Shown: piece by piece, positions 1-8,447 of the stretch
Position numbering within the stretch: position 1 is the stretch's first letter
How the letters are laid out: every line of letters starts with the position of its first letter
Source of the DNA: an uncultured Bacteroidales bacterium
GTDB lineage: Bacteria > Bacteroidota > Bacteroidia > Bacteroidales > UBA932
Length of the DNA: 31,846 bases
Assembly (NCBI GenBank): GCA_905234775.1
Contig: CAJOJC010000024.1
Location: 1 to 31,846, forward strand
Reading direction: 5' to 3'
Notes under the pieces: generated by a model
Told to the model about the DNA's origin: nothing
What the model saw: only the letters and a program-made list of their open reading frames with translations
Database searches by the model: none
Position numbers and translations under genes: made by a program

Positions 1-72
1 GTCCTGGCAGATTCGAACTGCCGACCTCTTGCGTGTGAAGCAAGCGCTCTGAACCGACTGAGCTAAGAACCC
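1..72 (-). tRNA. tRNA-Val(CAC), 3' end cut by window edge
   Basis: The minus strand folds as a tRNA. The acceptor 5' strand GGGTTCT ends at base 72, the D stem is GCTC/GAGC, the anticodon stem CTTGC/GCAAG encloses the loop TTCACAC, and the T arm is GGCAG-TTCGAAT-CTGCC. The loop gives anticodon CAC, which reads the valine codon GUG. The acceptor 3' strand begins AGGAC and would need two more C bases to pair fully, so the last acceptor bases, discriminator and any CCA lie outside the window. A Bacteroidetes-type promoter lies just upstream (84-115). Confidence 0.93.
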
Positions 73-83
73 GAATGGGACTG

Positions 84-115
84 CAAAGGTATACAAAAAA
101 CTGAATTATCACAAA
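84..115 (-). promoter_or_regulatory. Bacteroidetes-type promoter of the tRNA-Val gene
   Basis: On the minus strand a -7 box TACCTTTG (84-91) matches TAnnTTTG. A -33 element TTTG (112-115) lies 20 bases upstream, which is the usual Bacteroides spacing. The box sits 11 bases from the tRNA 5' end, so the leader would be very short. Confidence 0.7.
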
Positions 116-121
116 AATTCG

Positions 122-129
122 TAACTTTA
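122..129 (+). promoter_or_regulatory. putative -7 box of the alpha/beta hydrolase gene
   Basis: TAACTTTA resembles the Bacteroidetes -7 box TAnnTTTG with the last base changed. It ends 8 bases before the ATG at 138, so transcription would begin at or next to the start codon and the mRNA would be leaderless or nearly so. No clear -33 TTTG is visible at the expected distance, which keeps confidence low. Confidence 0.35.
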
Positions 130-137
130 CAAAGAAT

Positions 138-959
138 ATGATTTCCACGAAGAAATACATCACATGCTCGGACGGACACAAGGAAAAACTTGTCGTTTTG
201 GAGCCGGGCGAGGGGCAGCCAGGATATAGTCAGAAAGACAGAACAGCTCTGTTCTGGATCCACGGCGGAGGATACCGCGAAGGAATGGCCTCTCTTCCTA
301 AATACATAGGCAGGCCGCGAGCTTGTGTCCAGAAATATGGCGCAGTAGTAATTTCCCCAGCCTACAGGCTTTCTATCGAGGCTCCCTTCCCTGCCGCGGT
401 CGACGATTGCTACGATGCCCTTCTTTACGTCGCCCAGCATACTGAGGAGTTCGGTGTCCGCGCGGACCAGATATTTGTCGGCGGAGAGAGTGCGGGCGGA
501 GGGCTGTGTGTCGCGATGTGTCTTCTCGCGCGCGACCGCGGTACGGTAAAGATCGGCGCCCAATTCCCGATCTACCCTATGCTCGATGATCGCGACACCG
601 AAACCTCCGCCCGCAACTTCAGCCCCGGATGGAACACGGTCCAGAATCATATAGCCTGGAAGCTCTACCTTCGCGACGCCTACGGGACAGACAACGTCTC
701 CAAGTATGCCGCCCCGGCGCGCGAAACCGATTACAGCAACCTCCCGCCCTGCTACACCTTCTGCTGCACGGCCGAGCCCTTCCTCGCCGAAACGAAAACC
801 TATATCGAAAACCTGCGCAAAGCCGGCATCCCGGCAGACCTCGACATTTTCGAGGGCCTGGTCCACGGCTTCGACATCATAATGCCGCGAAGAAAAGCGA
901 CGCGCGAAGCCGCACGCCGCTTTGAAGAGCACTTTGTCTACGCCCAGAAGAACTACTAG
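138..959 (+). CDS. alpha/beta hydrolase, HSL-type carboxylesterase
   Basis: The 273-residue protein has the layout of the hormone-sensitive-lipase (bacterial esterase family IV) group, which hydrolyses short acyl or aryl esters. The oxyanion motif HGGG is at residues 42-45, AYRLS...PFPAAVDD follows at 76-90, the nucleophile motif GESAGG is at 116-121 (Ser118), and the catalytic His is in LVHGF (His243). The third triad residue is normally Asp in a D-P-[LF] motif; here the aligned segment reads TAEPFLAE, putting Glu213 in that place. There is no signal peptide, so it is probably cytosolic. The start at 138 is the only Met upstream of the HGGG motif apart from none in frame further up. It is a single-gene unit ending at the terminator at 1053. 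The substrate cannot be told. Confidence 0.88.
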   Translation: MISTKKYITCSDGHKEKLVVLEPGEGQPGYSQKDRTALFWIHGGGYREGMASLPKYIGRPRACVQKYGAVVISPAYRLSIEAPFPAAVDDCYDALLYVAQHTEEFGVRADQIFVGGESAGGGLCVAMCLLARDRGTVKIGAQFPIYPMLDDRDTETSARNFSPGWNTVQNHIAWKLYLRDAYGTDNVSKYAAPARETDYSNLPPCYTFCCTAEPFLAETKTYIENLRKAGIPADLDIFEGLVHGFDIIMPRRKATREAARRFEEHFVYAQKNY

Positions 960-1052
960 GCCTCGCTCATCCGGGCGATGAACTAAACTAGTTATCCAAC
1001 TCCTCTTTCGTGAACTTCCGAAATGACAGAGAGGGCAGAAGCAAAAAAAAAG

Positions 1053-1074
1053 ACCCCCGATCGAGGTCGGGGGT
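1053..1074. terminator. bidirectional intrinsic terminator
   Basis: ACCCCCGA (1053-1060) pairs perfectly with TCGGGGGT (1067-1074) around a 6-base loop. A run of A (1043-1051) precedes it and a run of T (1078-1083) follows, so it can end transcription from both sides. It lies between the convergent hydrolase gene and the epimerase gene, directly beyond the epimerase stop codon. Confidence 0.88.
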
Positions 1075-1081
1075 GACTTTT

Positions 1082-2257
1082 TTACGCCAGAATCTGATCG
1101 ATCAGGACCTGGCAGATGGTAAGCATACGGGGGATGTGGAAGGGACCCTTGAAGAGGTTGCCCTTGGCAGGCTGGGCGACAGTGCCGTCGCGATGCAGAT
1201 ATCCATACCACTCGCCGTATTCGGGATCTACGAGGTGTTCGACAGACCATTCGTGGGCCTTCTTGTGGATTTCCAGGAACTTCTCGTCCTTTGTCATCTT
1301 ATAGGCGAACAGAGCGGCGATGATAGTTTCGCACTGAGGCCACCAGAACTTCATATCCTGAGAGTAGTCCTGAGGAGGGAAATACTTGCAGTCGCGGAAG
1401 TTGATGACTCCGCCGAACTCCTCGTCCCAGCCCCATTTGTACTGCCAGTCGAAGATGGTAAGTCCGAGATCCTTGTAATGAGGCTCGCCCATCACCTCGG
1501 AGGCGTTCATCAGGAACCATGCGGTCTCGATACCGTGGCCAGGGTTGATTGTACGGCCCTCGCAGGTGTCGATAAGTCCGCCGTCGGGAGTTACGCTCTC
1601 GAGGATACACTTGAACTCGGGATGCATGAAGTACTTCTCGATATCGGAGACGGAGCTGCGGATCTGCTCGTCCAGAACGAGGTCGTTGGAGACCTGCTTG
1701 ATGACGAGGGCAACATTCACCAGGATCATAGTGATAGAGTGTCCCCTGCCGGCCTCATAGCTCTTCGGCTCAAGGAAACCGGGAGTCGCGAGCATATGGC
1801 GGATGAACTTGAAGGTCTCGACCGCCTTCTCGGCGTAGCTCATATCGCCCGATGCCTTGGCGTACTCGGCCATGGCGATAGCGGCGAAGCAGTCTGAGAA
1901 AACGTAGCGGCGCTTGCGGACCGGCTTGCCATCTGCAGTAACGGAGAAGAACATGTGGCCGTCCTTGTCGATACAATGCTTCTCGATGAAGTCGATGCAG
2001 GACTTCGAGGCTGCGAGCCACTCGGGCTTCTTCTCTACATTATTGTAAGCGTATGCGAAAACAAAACCGCAGCGGCCCTGGAACCACACCGATTTAGTGC
2101 TGTCCATCAGATTTCCCTGCCGGTCTACGCAGGTGTAGACTCCGCCGTTGACGGGATCCATTCCATGTTCGAGCCAGAAGGGCATAATGTTTTCAACCAA
2201 CTGTTTACGATACCAGTCTCTACACTGGATCAAGTAATCTTTCTGTGATTGTGTCAT
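1082..2257 (-). CDS. N-acylglucosamine 2-epimerase family protein
   Basis: The 391-residue protein fits the AGE/renin-binding-protein family, cytosolic (alpha/alpha)6-barrel enzymes that epimerise C2 of N-acetylglucosamine/N-acetylmannosamine or of related sugars and disaccharides. Family signatures are seen in order: FWLEHGMDPVNGG near residue 28, VWFQGR near 57, NPGHGIETAWFL in the middle, KFWWPQCETI, and GYLHRDG followed by KGPFHIPRML near the C-terminus. In Bacteroides such enzymes convert ManNAc from sialic acid to GlcNAc, but no sialidase or lyase is present here, and a cellobiose-2-epimerase-like activity is not excluded. It starts 12 bases after the DUF711 gene and is the last gene before the terminator at 1053, so it is probably the tail of the decarboxylase operon. 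Confidence 0.88.
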   Translation of the reverse strand: MTQSQKDYLIQCRDWYRKQLVENIMPFWLEHGMDPVNGGVYTCVDRQGNLMDSTKSVWFQGRCGFVFAYAYNNVEKKPEWLAASKSCIDFIEKHCIDKDGHMFFSVTADGKPVRKRRYVFSDCFAAIAMAEYAKASGDMSYAEKAVETFKFIRHMLATPGFLEPKSYEAGRGHSITMILVNVALVIKQVSNDLVLDEQIRSSVSDIEKYFMHPEFKCILESVTPDGGLIDTCEGRTINPGHGIETAWFLMNASEVMGEPHYKDLGLTIFDWQYKWGWDEEFGGVINFRDCKYFPPQDYSQDMKFWWPQCETIIAALFAYKMTKDEKFLEIHKKAHEWSVEHLVDPEYGEWYGYLHRDGTVAQPAKGNLFKGPFHIPRMLTICQVLIDQILA

Positions 2258-2269
2258 AATTATAGTGAG

Positions 2270-3634
2270 TTAGTTTTTGAAGCTGTGGATAGGGGCGGGA
2301 ATGCGTCCGGTCCGCTCGACGAAGTCCGCGCAGCCGTAGGGATTCACCTTCATTACGGGAGCATGGCCCAGCAGACCGCCGAATTCGACGGTATCGCCCA
2401 CGGTCTTGCCGATGACGGGGATGATGCGGACGGCAGTGGTCTTCTGGTTGACCATTCCTATCGCCGCTTCGTCGGCAATGATGCCGGCGATTGTAGTATC
2501 GGGTGTGTCTCCCGGAATCGCGATCATATCGAGGCCGACCGAGCAGACGCAGGTCATAGCCTCGAGCTTTTCGAGGGTGAGCGCTCCGCATTCGGCAGCG
2601 TCGATCATGCCCTGGTCTTCGGAGACGGGAATGAACGCGCCGCTGAGGCCACCCACGTAGCTGGAGGCCATCACTCCGCCCTTTTTGACCTGGTCGTTGA
2701 GCAGGGCAAGGCAGGCGGTAGTTCCGGGCGCGCCGGCGACTTCCACCCCTATTTCGTGGAGGATGTCGGCGACGCTGTCACCCACGGCCGGGGTCGGGGC
2801 CAGCGAAAGGTCGATAATACCGAAGGGGATGCCCAGCCGGCGCGACGCCTCCTGGGCCACGAGCTGCCCCACGCGGGTGATCTTGAAGGCCGTGCGCTTA
2901 ATCGTCTCGCAAAGGACCTCGAAGCTCTTCCCGCGCACGGCCTCCAGGGCGTGCTTGACTACCCCAGGGCCGCTGACGCCTACATTGATGATGGCGTCAG
3001 GCTCGGTAACGCCGTGGTACGCGCCCGCCATAAACGGGTTGTCGTCCGGGGCATTGCAAAGGACCACGAGCTTGGCGCAACCCAGCGAATCACGGTCCTT
3101 GGTGGCTTCGGCCGTATGCTTGATGACGCGGCCCATCATTCGGACGGCGTCCATATTGATGCCGGTCTTCGTCGAGCCCACGTTCACGCTCGAGCAGATT
3201 CGCTCGGTCTTCGACAGCGCCTCCGGGATGCTCTCGATCAGCAGTTCGTCGCTGATCGTCATGCCCTTCGAGACCACGGCCGAATACCCGCCGATGAAGT
3301 TAACTCCTACTTTGTGGGCGATTTCATCCAGGGCGATCGCGATCTTCACATAATCGTCCGGGGTCTTGCAGCAGGCAGCGCCTACCAGCGCGATCGGGGT
3401 CACGGAAACTCGCTTATTGACGATGGGGATGCCGTATTCGCGCGAAATCTGCTCGCCAACAGCGACGAGATCCTTCGCGTAGCGCCATATCTTTTCCTTG
3501 ATCTTCTCGCAAGTGCGTTCGACCGAAGAATCAGCGCAGTCAAGCAGGCTGATGCCGATGGTGATGGTCCTGACGTCGAGGTTTTCCTCGCCGATCATTT
3601 TGTTGGTCTCGAGGACCTCGTTCGCACTTATCAT
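2270..3634 (-). CDS. PFL family / DUF711 (UPF0210) protein
   Basis: The 454-residue protein matches the DUF711/UPF0210 family, whose biochemical role is not established. Recognisable parts are the N-terminal [29 protein letters not shown] around residue 75, [19 protein letters not shown] in the middle, [20 protein letters not shown], and [12 protein letters not shown] near the C-terminus. The family name PFL comes from weak resemblance to glycyl-radical enzymes; no glycyl-radical loop is evident here, so that activity should not be assumed. Its ATG overlaps the stop of the ACT-domain gene by 4 bases (ATGA), a sign of translational coupling. This pairing of UPF0210 with a UPF0237 ACT protein is a known conserved gene pair. 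Confidence 0.9.
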   Translation of the reverse strand: MISANEVLETNKMIGEENLDVRTITIGISLLDCADSSVERTCEKIKEKIWRYAKDLVAVGEQISREYGIPIVNKRVSVTPIALVGAACCKTPDDYVKIAIALDEIAHKVGVNFIGGYSAVVSKGMTISDELLIESIPEALSKTERICSSVNVGSTKTGINMDAVRMMGRVIKHTAEATKDRDSLGCAKLVVLCNAPDDNPFMAGAYHGVTEPDAIINVGVSGPGVVKHALEAVRGKSFEVLCETIKRTAFKITRVGQLVAQEASRRLGIPFGIIDLSLAPTPAVGDSVADILHEIGVEVAGAPGTTACLALLNDQVKKGGVMASSYVGGLSGAFIPVSEDQGMIDAAECGALTLEKLEAMTCVCSVGLDMIAIPGDTPDTTIAGIIADEAAIGMVNQKTTAVRIIPVIGKTVGDTVEFGGLLGHAPVMKVNPYGCADFVERTGRIPAPIHSFKN

Positions 3635-3903
3635 ACGCGGTGCATCTTATCGAAGATTTCCTCTTTCTGGCAGAGGATGTGCACGCCCATGTCGTCGGCG
3701 AGAGCGTTCAGCGAAGAGCGCAGCTCGTCGAAAGCAATGTCGGACTCGGAGGTATCTACGATCATCATCATGTTGAAGATGCCCTGACGGATGGTCTGGG
3801 TGATATCCAGGATGCTGACGTTGTGCGCCGCGAGTTCGGTCGTAATCTTTGCGATGATTCCGACTTTGTTGTGTCCGGTGACGGTAATTATCGATCTGTC
3901 CAT
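3631..3903 (-). CDS. ACT domain protein (UPF0237)
   Basis: This 90-residue protein is essentially one ACT domain (residues 4-80): the first strand [18 protein letters not shown], then [11 protein letters not shown] and [11 protein letters not shown] domains bind small ligands, usually amino acids, and regulate a partner. As a stand-alone domain overlapping the DUF711 start by 4 bases, it is probably the regulatory partner of that protein (inference). It begins one base after the stop codon of the decarboxylase beta gene, so it is almost certainly co-transcribed with the sodium-pump genes. Confidence 0.9.
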   Translation of the reverse strand: MDRSIITVTGHNKVGIIAKITTELAAHNVSILDITQTIRQGIFNMMMIVDTSESDIAFDELRSSLNALADDMGVHILCQKEEIFDKMHRV

Positions 3904-3904
3904 A

Positions 3905-5136
3905 TTAACCGAGGAAGCTTATCAACACGCCCGCAGCTACGGCCGAACCGATGACTCCCGAGATGTTCGAAGCCATACAGTAGTTTAGGACGTGGTTCTT
4001 GGGATCGTATTTGGTGCTGATTCCGTTGCAGACGCGGCTGGCCATCGGAACTGCCGACAGGCCGGTAGCACCCACGAGCGGGTTGATCTTTTTCTTTGCG
4101 AAGAGGTTCCAGATCTTTACCATAAGAATACCGGCGGAGATACTGAGCGCGAAGGCCAGGAAGCCGCCGACGATGATGCCGAGAGTCTGGAAATTCAGGA
4201 ACGCGTCAACCGTCATGGTAGCGCCCACGCAGAGGCCGAGGAACACGGTAGCTGCGTTCATAAGGCCGTTGCTGACCGTGGTGAAGAGGCGGCTGGTGTC
4301 CGAACCGATCTCGCGGATGAGGTTACCGAACATCAGGCAGCCGATAAGCGGCACTGCGGTAGGAACGAAGATGGCGACGATAGTGGTAACTGCAATCGGG
4401 AATATGATTTTCACGACGCGGATGTTCTTCAGCTCCATCTTGTCCGGATAGAGCTTATCCTGCTCCTTCATATTGATCATGAGCTCTTTCTTAGTACAGA
4501 GCAGCTTCACGACGAGCGGGATAATAACCGGAACAAGGGCCATATAGCTGTAGGCCGCGATGGCGATAGGGCCAAGGAGGTGAGGAGCCAGCTTGATGGT
4601 CGTAAAAATGGCAGTAGGGCCGTCGGCGCCGCCGATGATGCCGAGGGAGCCAGCTTCCTGGGGCGTGAACCCGAAGGCGAGGGCGGCCAGCAAGACGGCA
4701 AAGATACCGAACTGGGCGCGAGCTTAAGATTGCGCAGCATCGGGCCGAAATCGGTCATGGCTCCTACGCCCATGAAGATGATGGGCGGCAGCAGGCCGGA
4801 CTTGATGAGCGCATAGTAGAGATAGTTCATGATGCCGAATTCGTGGGCGATGTCGTGGAGCGGCATCTTCCATATATCGACCATCGAACCGTCTGCGAGG
4901 GGCACGAGGCCCTCGGCGCTGGCCTGGATCACTCCCATATCGCCGCCCGGGAAGTTGGCGATAAGGACTCCGAAGCCGATGGGCACGAGAAGCAGCGGCT
5001 CGTAGTGCTTCACTATACCGAGGTACAGCAGCACGAATGCGAGAAGATACATTAAGAGGAACGACGGGTCAGCGATCAGGTCGCTCAGGGCCGTCATCTC
5101 ATAAAGCCTTCTCAGGATTTCCGATATTCCAGTCAT
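3905..5136 (-). pseudogene. oadB: Na+-translocating decarboxylase beta subunit, frameshifted
   Basis: This is the membrane subunit of an oxaloacetate/methylmalonyl-CoA-type decarboxylase, which couples decarboxylation of carboxybiotin to Na+ export. The first part (5136 to about 4718) gives hydrophobic helices, NFPGGDMGVIQASAEGLVPL and GVGAMTDFGPMLRN. The second part (from about 4714 to 3905) resumes in another frame with QFGIFAVLLAALAFG, then the conserved IIGGADGPTAIF, NLIREIGSDTSRL and a final membrane segment. Between them, where homologues have a short Gly/Ala-rich piece (about LLGAAA) before AQFG, only a few bases remain. About 16 bases seem to be lost; one base modulo three is missing. 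No other stops interrupt either half. It follows the alpha gene by 6 bases. Recent decay and assembly error are both possible. Confidence 0.85.
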
Positions 5137-5142
5137 AGTCCG

Positions 5143-6952
5143 TTAGCTTCTTGCAATTTTGAGTATCGGATCGTCTTCCTCCACGGTGTCGCCGTTCGAA
5201 GGGATAATCGCGGTGATGACGCCGTCGAAGTCGGCGCAGATGGCTGTAGCAGAGGGTGTCGCCCTTCTTCACTGCATCGCCGACCTTATGCGGCTGCTCG
5301 CTTCCGTCCTTGGTGAGAAGGAACTTGCCGGAGATAGGGGCGAGGATGTCTTCGCCTGCGCCGGCAGGCACTGCTGCCGCTGCGCCCTGGGCTGCGGGAA
5401 GTTCGTCGCCATAGGCAATCTCGAGCTGGTAGTTCGTTCCGCCCACATTCACGGTAATCTGCTTCGGAAGTTCGGCTGCGGCGGGTGCCTCGGCGGCCTT
5501 GCGCTTCGCGAGGTCGGCCTCGAACTCGGCCTTGGCCTTGCCGCTCTTGTATGCTTCGTACTGCACGGGGTGCATAGCGTACTCGAAGAGTTCTTCGTCG
5601 TCCGGACCGAGTTCCCAGCCGTTCTCCTTCATCTTTGCGCGGAATTCATCCAGGCAGTCGGGATAGTTCAGCTGAGGGTCGGTGGTCATGAACTCGCGGC
5701 CCTGCTCCTTAGCGAGAGCCTTGATCTCGGGATCCACCTCGCCGGGCAGTTTGCCCGCTTTGCCGAGGACCATGTCCCAGATAGTGTCCGGGAACATCTC
5801 CCAGCGGTTCTTGCCCTTCTCCATCAGCATTACGTTGAAGAGCGCGAGGTTCTTAACATACTGCGAGAACGGGGTAACCAGTGGCGGATAACCCACCTTA
5901 GGCCACACATAGGCGACTTCGTCGAAGAGTTTGACAAGAAGGTCGTCAGTGCTGAGGGTCGGCTGACCGTTCTTTTCCTTCCATTTATTGAGCGAAGAGA
6001 GGTTCTCCTCGAGGTCGGTCATAAGCGAGCCCATCATACCGCCGGGAAGACCGGGCTTGATGAGCAGCGAGTTGTCCACACGGTTGAGTTTCGGGCAGTA
6101 GTAGCCGAGGAAGTCGTCCAGCATAGCCTGGATCTGGGTGCGAGCCTCCATATAGGCGGCCATATCCACCTCCTTCACCTTAAAGCCGGCGTCCTTGAGC
6201 ATAGCCTGCACGGCGAGGATGTCGGCGTGGCCGGTACCCCATGAGAGCGGCGACATAGCGGTGTCGATGTAATCGCAGCCCGCTTCGCAGACTTCGAGGA
6301 TCGAGGCCATGGAGAAGCCGGGGCCGGAGTGCGAGTGGTACTGCACGATGATGTCCGGTTTATACTCCTTTATGCCCTTTACGATCTTGCCGAGCGACAC
6401 GGGACGGCCGATGCCGGCCATATCCTTGAGCGCGATTTCGTCTGCGCCTTCGTCGATGAAGAGTTTCGCGAGGTTCACGTAGTAGTCAACTGTGTGCACC
6501 GGCGAATAGGTGATGCAGAGCGATGCCTGGGCGATCATTCCGGCTTCCTTCGCGTAGTGGATGGAAGGGATGACGTTGCGCGGGTCATTGAGGCCGCAGA
6601 AAATACGGGTGATGTCCGTGCCCTGGGCCTTCTTCACCTTGTAGAACAACTGACGGAGGTCCTTTGCGCAAGGGGCCATACGGAGGCCGTTGAGCGCGCG
6701 GTCGAGCATGTGGGTCTGGATACCTGCCTCATGGAAAGGCTTGGTCCACTGACGGACTGCATTGTTAGGGTTCTCTCCATAAAGGAGGTTCACCTGCTCG
6801 AATCCGCCGCCGTTAGTCTCCACACGGTCGAAACATCCCATCCTGATGATTGCCGGAGCAATCTTAACCAACTGGTCCACACGCGGCTGGTACTTACCTG
6901 CACTCTGCCACATATCCCTGAAGACCAGGCTGAATTTTACTTCTCTTTGCAC
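5143..6952 (-). pseudogene. oadA: oxaloacetate decarboxylase-type alpha subunit, biotin site lost by frameshift
   Basis: This is a carboxyltransferase fused to a biotinyl (carboxyl carrier) domain. It starts with GTG at 6952: the codons give the family N-terminus QREVKFSLVFRDMWQS, whereas the first ATG (6913) would cut it. The carboxyltransferase domain spans residues 1-290, with metal/lysine motifs KDMAG (176-180) and HSHSG (206-210); a helical linker follows, then a carrier domain from about 535. The carrier runs ISGKFLLTKDGSEQPHKVGDAV up to KGDTLCY, ending at base 5246. The next bases continue in another frame with AICADFDGVITAI and end DPILKIARS at 5143. The segment between, which in homologues carries Glu-Ala-Met-Lys with the biotinylated Lys, is absent (about 23 bases lost). 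As written, the protein cannot be biotinylated. It lies between oadG (3 bases upstream) and oadB (6 bases downstream). Confidence 0.87.
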
Positions 6953-6955
6953 AGT

Positions 6956-7210
6956 TTATAGTTTTTTGATATTTACAATGTGACCTTTGCCGCCCGTGAT
7001 CTGAGCGACGGCCGCCTCGAGGACGGGGCGAACCGCGGACGTGTCGTCCGCCGGGCCCGCGGCCTTCTTCGCGGCCGGCGCCTCCTCGGGGGCTATTTTG
7101 TTGATAATCCTGATTAGAAGCCTGCTGCCGTAGATGACGATGAGGAGTATCACGAAGACCGTGACCATTCCCACAAGCATCAGTTGCAGACCGGTACTGA
7201 TATTCTCCAT
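6956..7210 (-). CDS. oadG: decarboxylase gamma chain (OadG-like)
   Basis: The 84-residue protein has one N-terminal membrane helix (about residues 8-32, LMLVGMVTVFVILLIVIYG) and an Ala/Pro/Lys-rich linker before a short C-terminal segment ending GKGHIVNIKKL. This is the layout of the small gamma subunit that assembles the alpha and beta subunits of sodium-pumping decarboxylases. It is the first gene of the operon and its frame is intact, unlike the alpha and beta genes downstream. A promoter-like element lies just upstream at 7232-7262. Sequence conservation in gamma chains is low, so the call leans on size, topology and position. Confidence 0.82.
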   Translation of the reverse strand: MENISTGLQLMLVGMVTVFVILLIVIYGSRLLIRIINKIAPEEAPAAKKAAGPADDTSAVRPVLEAAVAQITGGKGHIVNIKKL

Positions 7211-7231
7211 ATAGGTTTAGTTTTTGCGTCC

Positions 7232-7262
7232 CAAATTTACTGCAAAATTACTTCATCGACAA
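7232..7262 (-). promoter_or_regulatory. putative promoter of the decarboxylase operon
   Basis: On the minus strand a -7 box TAAATTTG (7232-7239) fits TAnnTTTG, and a -33 TTG (7260-7262) lies 20 bases upstream. The elements overlap the 3' end of the GTPase gene. The transcript would have a leader of about 15-20 bases before the oadG ATG at 7210. This suggests that the pump operon can be expressed separately from the lipoprotein-GTPase genes upstream, although read-through is also possible. Confidence 0.5.
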
Positions 7263-8445
7263 GACATGCGTCCAGCGCATCTGCAATTTCTTTCTTATTC
7301 AGATGCTGGCCGATGAAGACTATCTTCTGCATCCTGTCGCCATAGTTGTCATCCCAGTCGCGTTGAAGCACGGGATCGCGCATCATCATTATCTCCAACT
7401 GGTCGGCCGGCATGGTGGCGAACCACTGCCCCACGTTCTTCAGTCCTATCTGCTTGCCGGCCTGTTCGAAGAGATAACACACATCCGGATTCTGGGTGAA
7501 GTAGCAGAGGCCCTTCGCGCGGATAACGTCCTTCGGCCAGCGCTTAGCGATGAAATGGTCGAACTTATTTATATCCAGCGGCGCACGGCGATAGTACACA
7601 TAAGTGCCGATTCCGTACTCTTCCACTTCCCCGCCTTCGTGCTCGTGGTGATGATGGTGATGTTCATGCTCATGCTCATCGTGATCGTCGTCGTCATCTT
7701 CCCCGTCGTGTTCGTCGAAGGCTCCTTCGACCTTCGAGATCCACGTCGCGGAAGTCGCGACTGAATCGAACGTAAACAGGTTCGTGTGCAGTATCTTCTC
7801 GAAGGGGACGTCGCCGTAGTCGCACTCGATTATCTCCGCCTTCGGCTGGAGTTCGCGTACGATGCGGCGCACTTTCGCCAGTTCTTCTTTGCTGATTTCG
7901 GAGGCTTTGTTGAGCAGAACGATGTTGCAGAACTCTATCTGCTGGATCACGAGACTCTCGATGTCCTCTTCGCCGAGGCCGGCCTTGGTCAGGTCGCTGC
8001 CCGAATTGAACTCGTCGCGCATGCGCAGCGCGTCCACTATTGTCACGATGCAATCCAGACGCGCATAGCCGTCCTTAATGAAGTCCGGCCCCATCTGAGG
8101 GATGGAACATATGGTCTGCGCGATAGGCTCGGGCTCGCAAATGCCGCTTGCCTCAATCACTATGTAATCGAAGCGCTTCATCGCCGTGATGTCCCTAATC
8201 TGCTCGACCAGATCCATCTTCAGGGTGCAGCAGATGCATCCGTTCTGCAGAGCCACTAGGCTTTCGTCTTTCTTTCCTACTACCCCGCCCTGCTCAATCA
8301 GGCTTGCGTCTATATTCACTTCGCCAATATCGTTCACGATCACGGCGAACTTGATTCCCTTCTTATTAGTGAGGATTCTGTTCAGCAGAGTCGTTTTCCC
8401 GCTTCCCAGATATCCCGTCAAAAGCAATACAGGTAATTCTTTCAT
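7237..8445 (-). CDS. COG0523 (CobW/YjiA-type) GTPase, putative metallochaperone
   Basis: The 402-residue cytosolic GTPase belongs to the G3E family of metal-insertion proteins. It has a P-loop GYLGSGKT (11-18), the metal-binding CxCC motif (Cys70, Cys72, Cys73) that marks COG0523, an Asp/His-rich stretch at 244-272 between the GTPase and C-terminal domains, and a CobW C-terminal domain (about 275-390, with AKGLCYFTQ). Known members handle zinc, cobalt or iron supply; the metal here is not decided by sequence. The guanine-specificity motif normally written NKxD reads NKAS (179-182), so its Asp is missing. It starts 2 bases after the DUF4015 gene, implying co-transcription with two lipoproteins. 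I see no clear Zur-type operator. Confidence 0.9.
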   Translation of the reverse strand: MKELPVLLLTGYLGSGKTTLLNRILTNKKGIKFAVIVNDIGEVNIDASLIEQGGVVGKKDESLVALQNGCICCTLKMDLVEQIRDITAMKRFDYIVIEASGICEPEPIAQTICSIPQMGPDFIKDGYARLDCIVTIVDALRMRDEFNSGSDLTKAGLGEEDIESLVIQQIEFCNIVLLNKASEISKEELAKVRRIVRELQPKAEIIECDYGDVPFEKILHTNLFTFDSVATSATWISKVEGAFDEHDGEDDDDDHDEHEHEHHHHHHEHEGGEVEEYGIGTYVYYRRAPLDINKFDHFIAKRWPKDVIRAKGLCYFTQNPDVCYLFEQAGKQIGLKNVGQWFATMPADQLEIMMMRDPVLQRDWDDNYGDRMQKIVFIGQHLNKKEIADALDACLVDEVILQ

Positions 8446-8447
8446 AG

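Noticed and set aside
63..1250. Long open frame of 395 codons on the minus strand across the tRNA promoter and the hydrolase gene
   Set aside because: It is antisense to a clear esterase gene and runs through its terminator; the translation has no family motifs and is rich in Arg/Cys as expected of a shadow frame.
2249..3787. 512-codon open frame on the plus strand
   Set aside because: Antisense to the DUF711 and ACT genes, rich in Asp/His/Gly, no start signal; the opposite strand encodes recognisable conserved proteins.
7624..7713. Repetitive GTGATGATGGTGATG-like tract as a tandem repeat element
   Set aside because: It is the coding sequence of the Asp/His-rich stretch of the GTPase, in frame and typical for COG0523 proteins.
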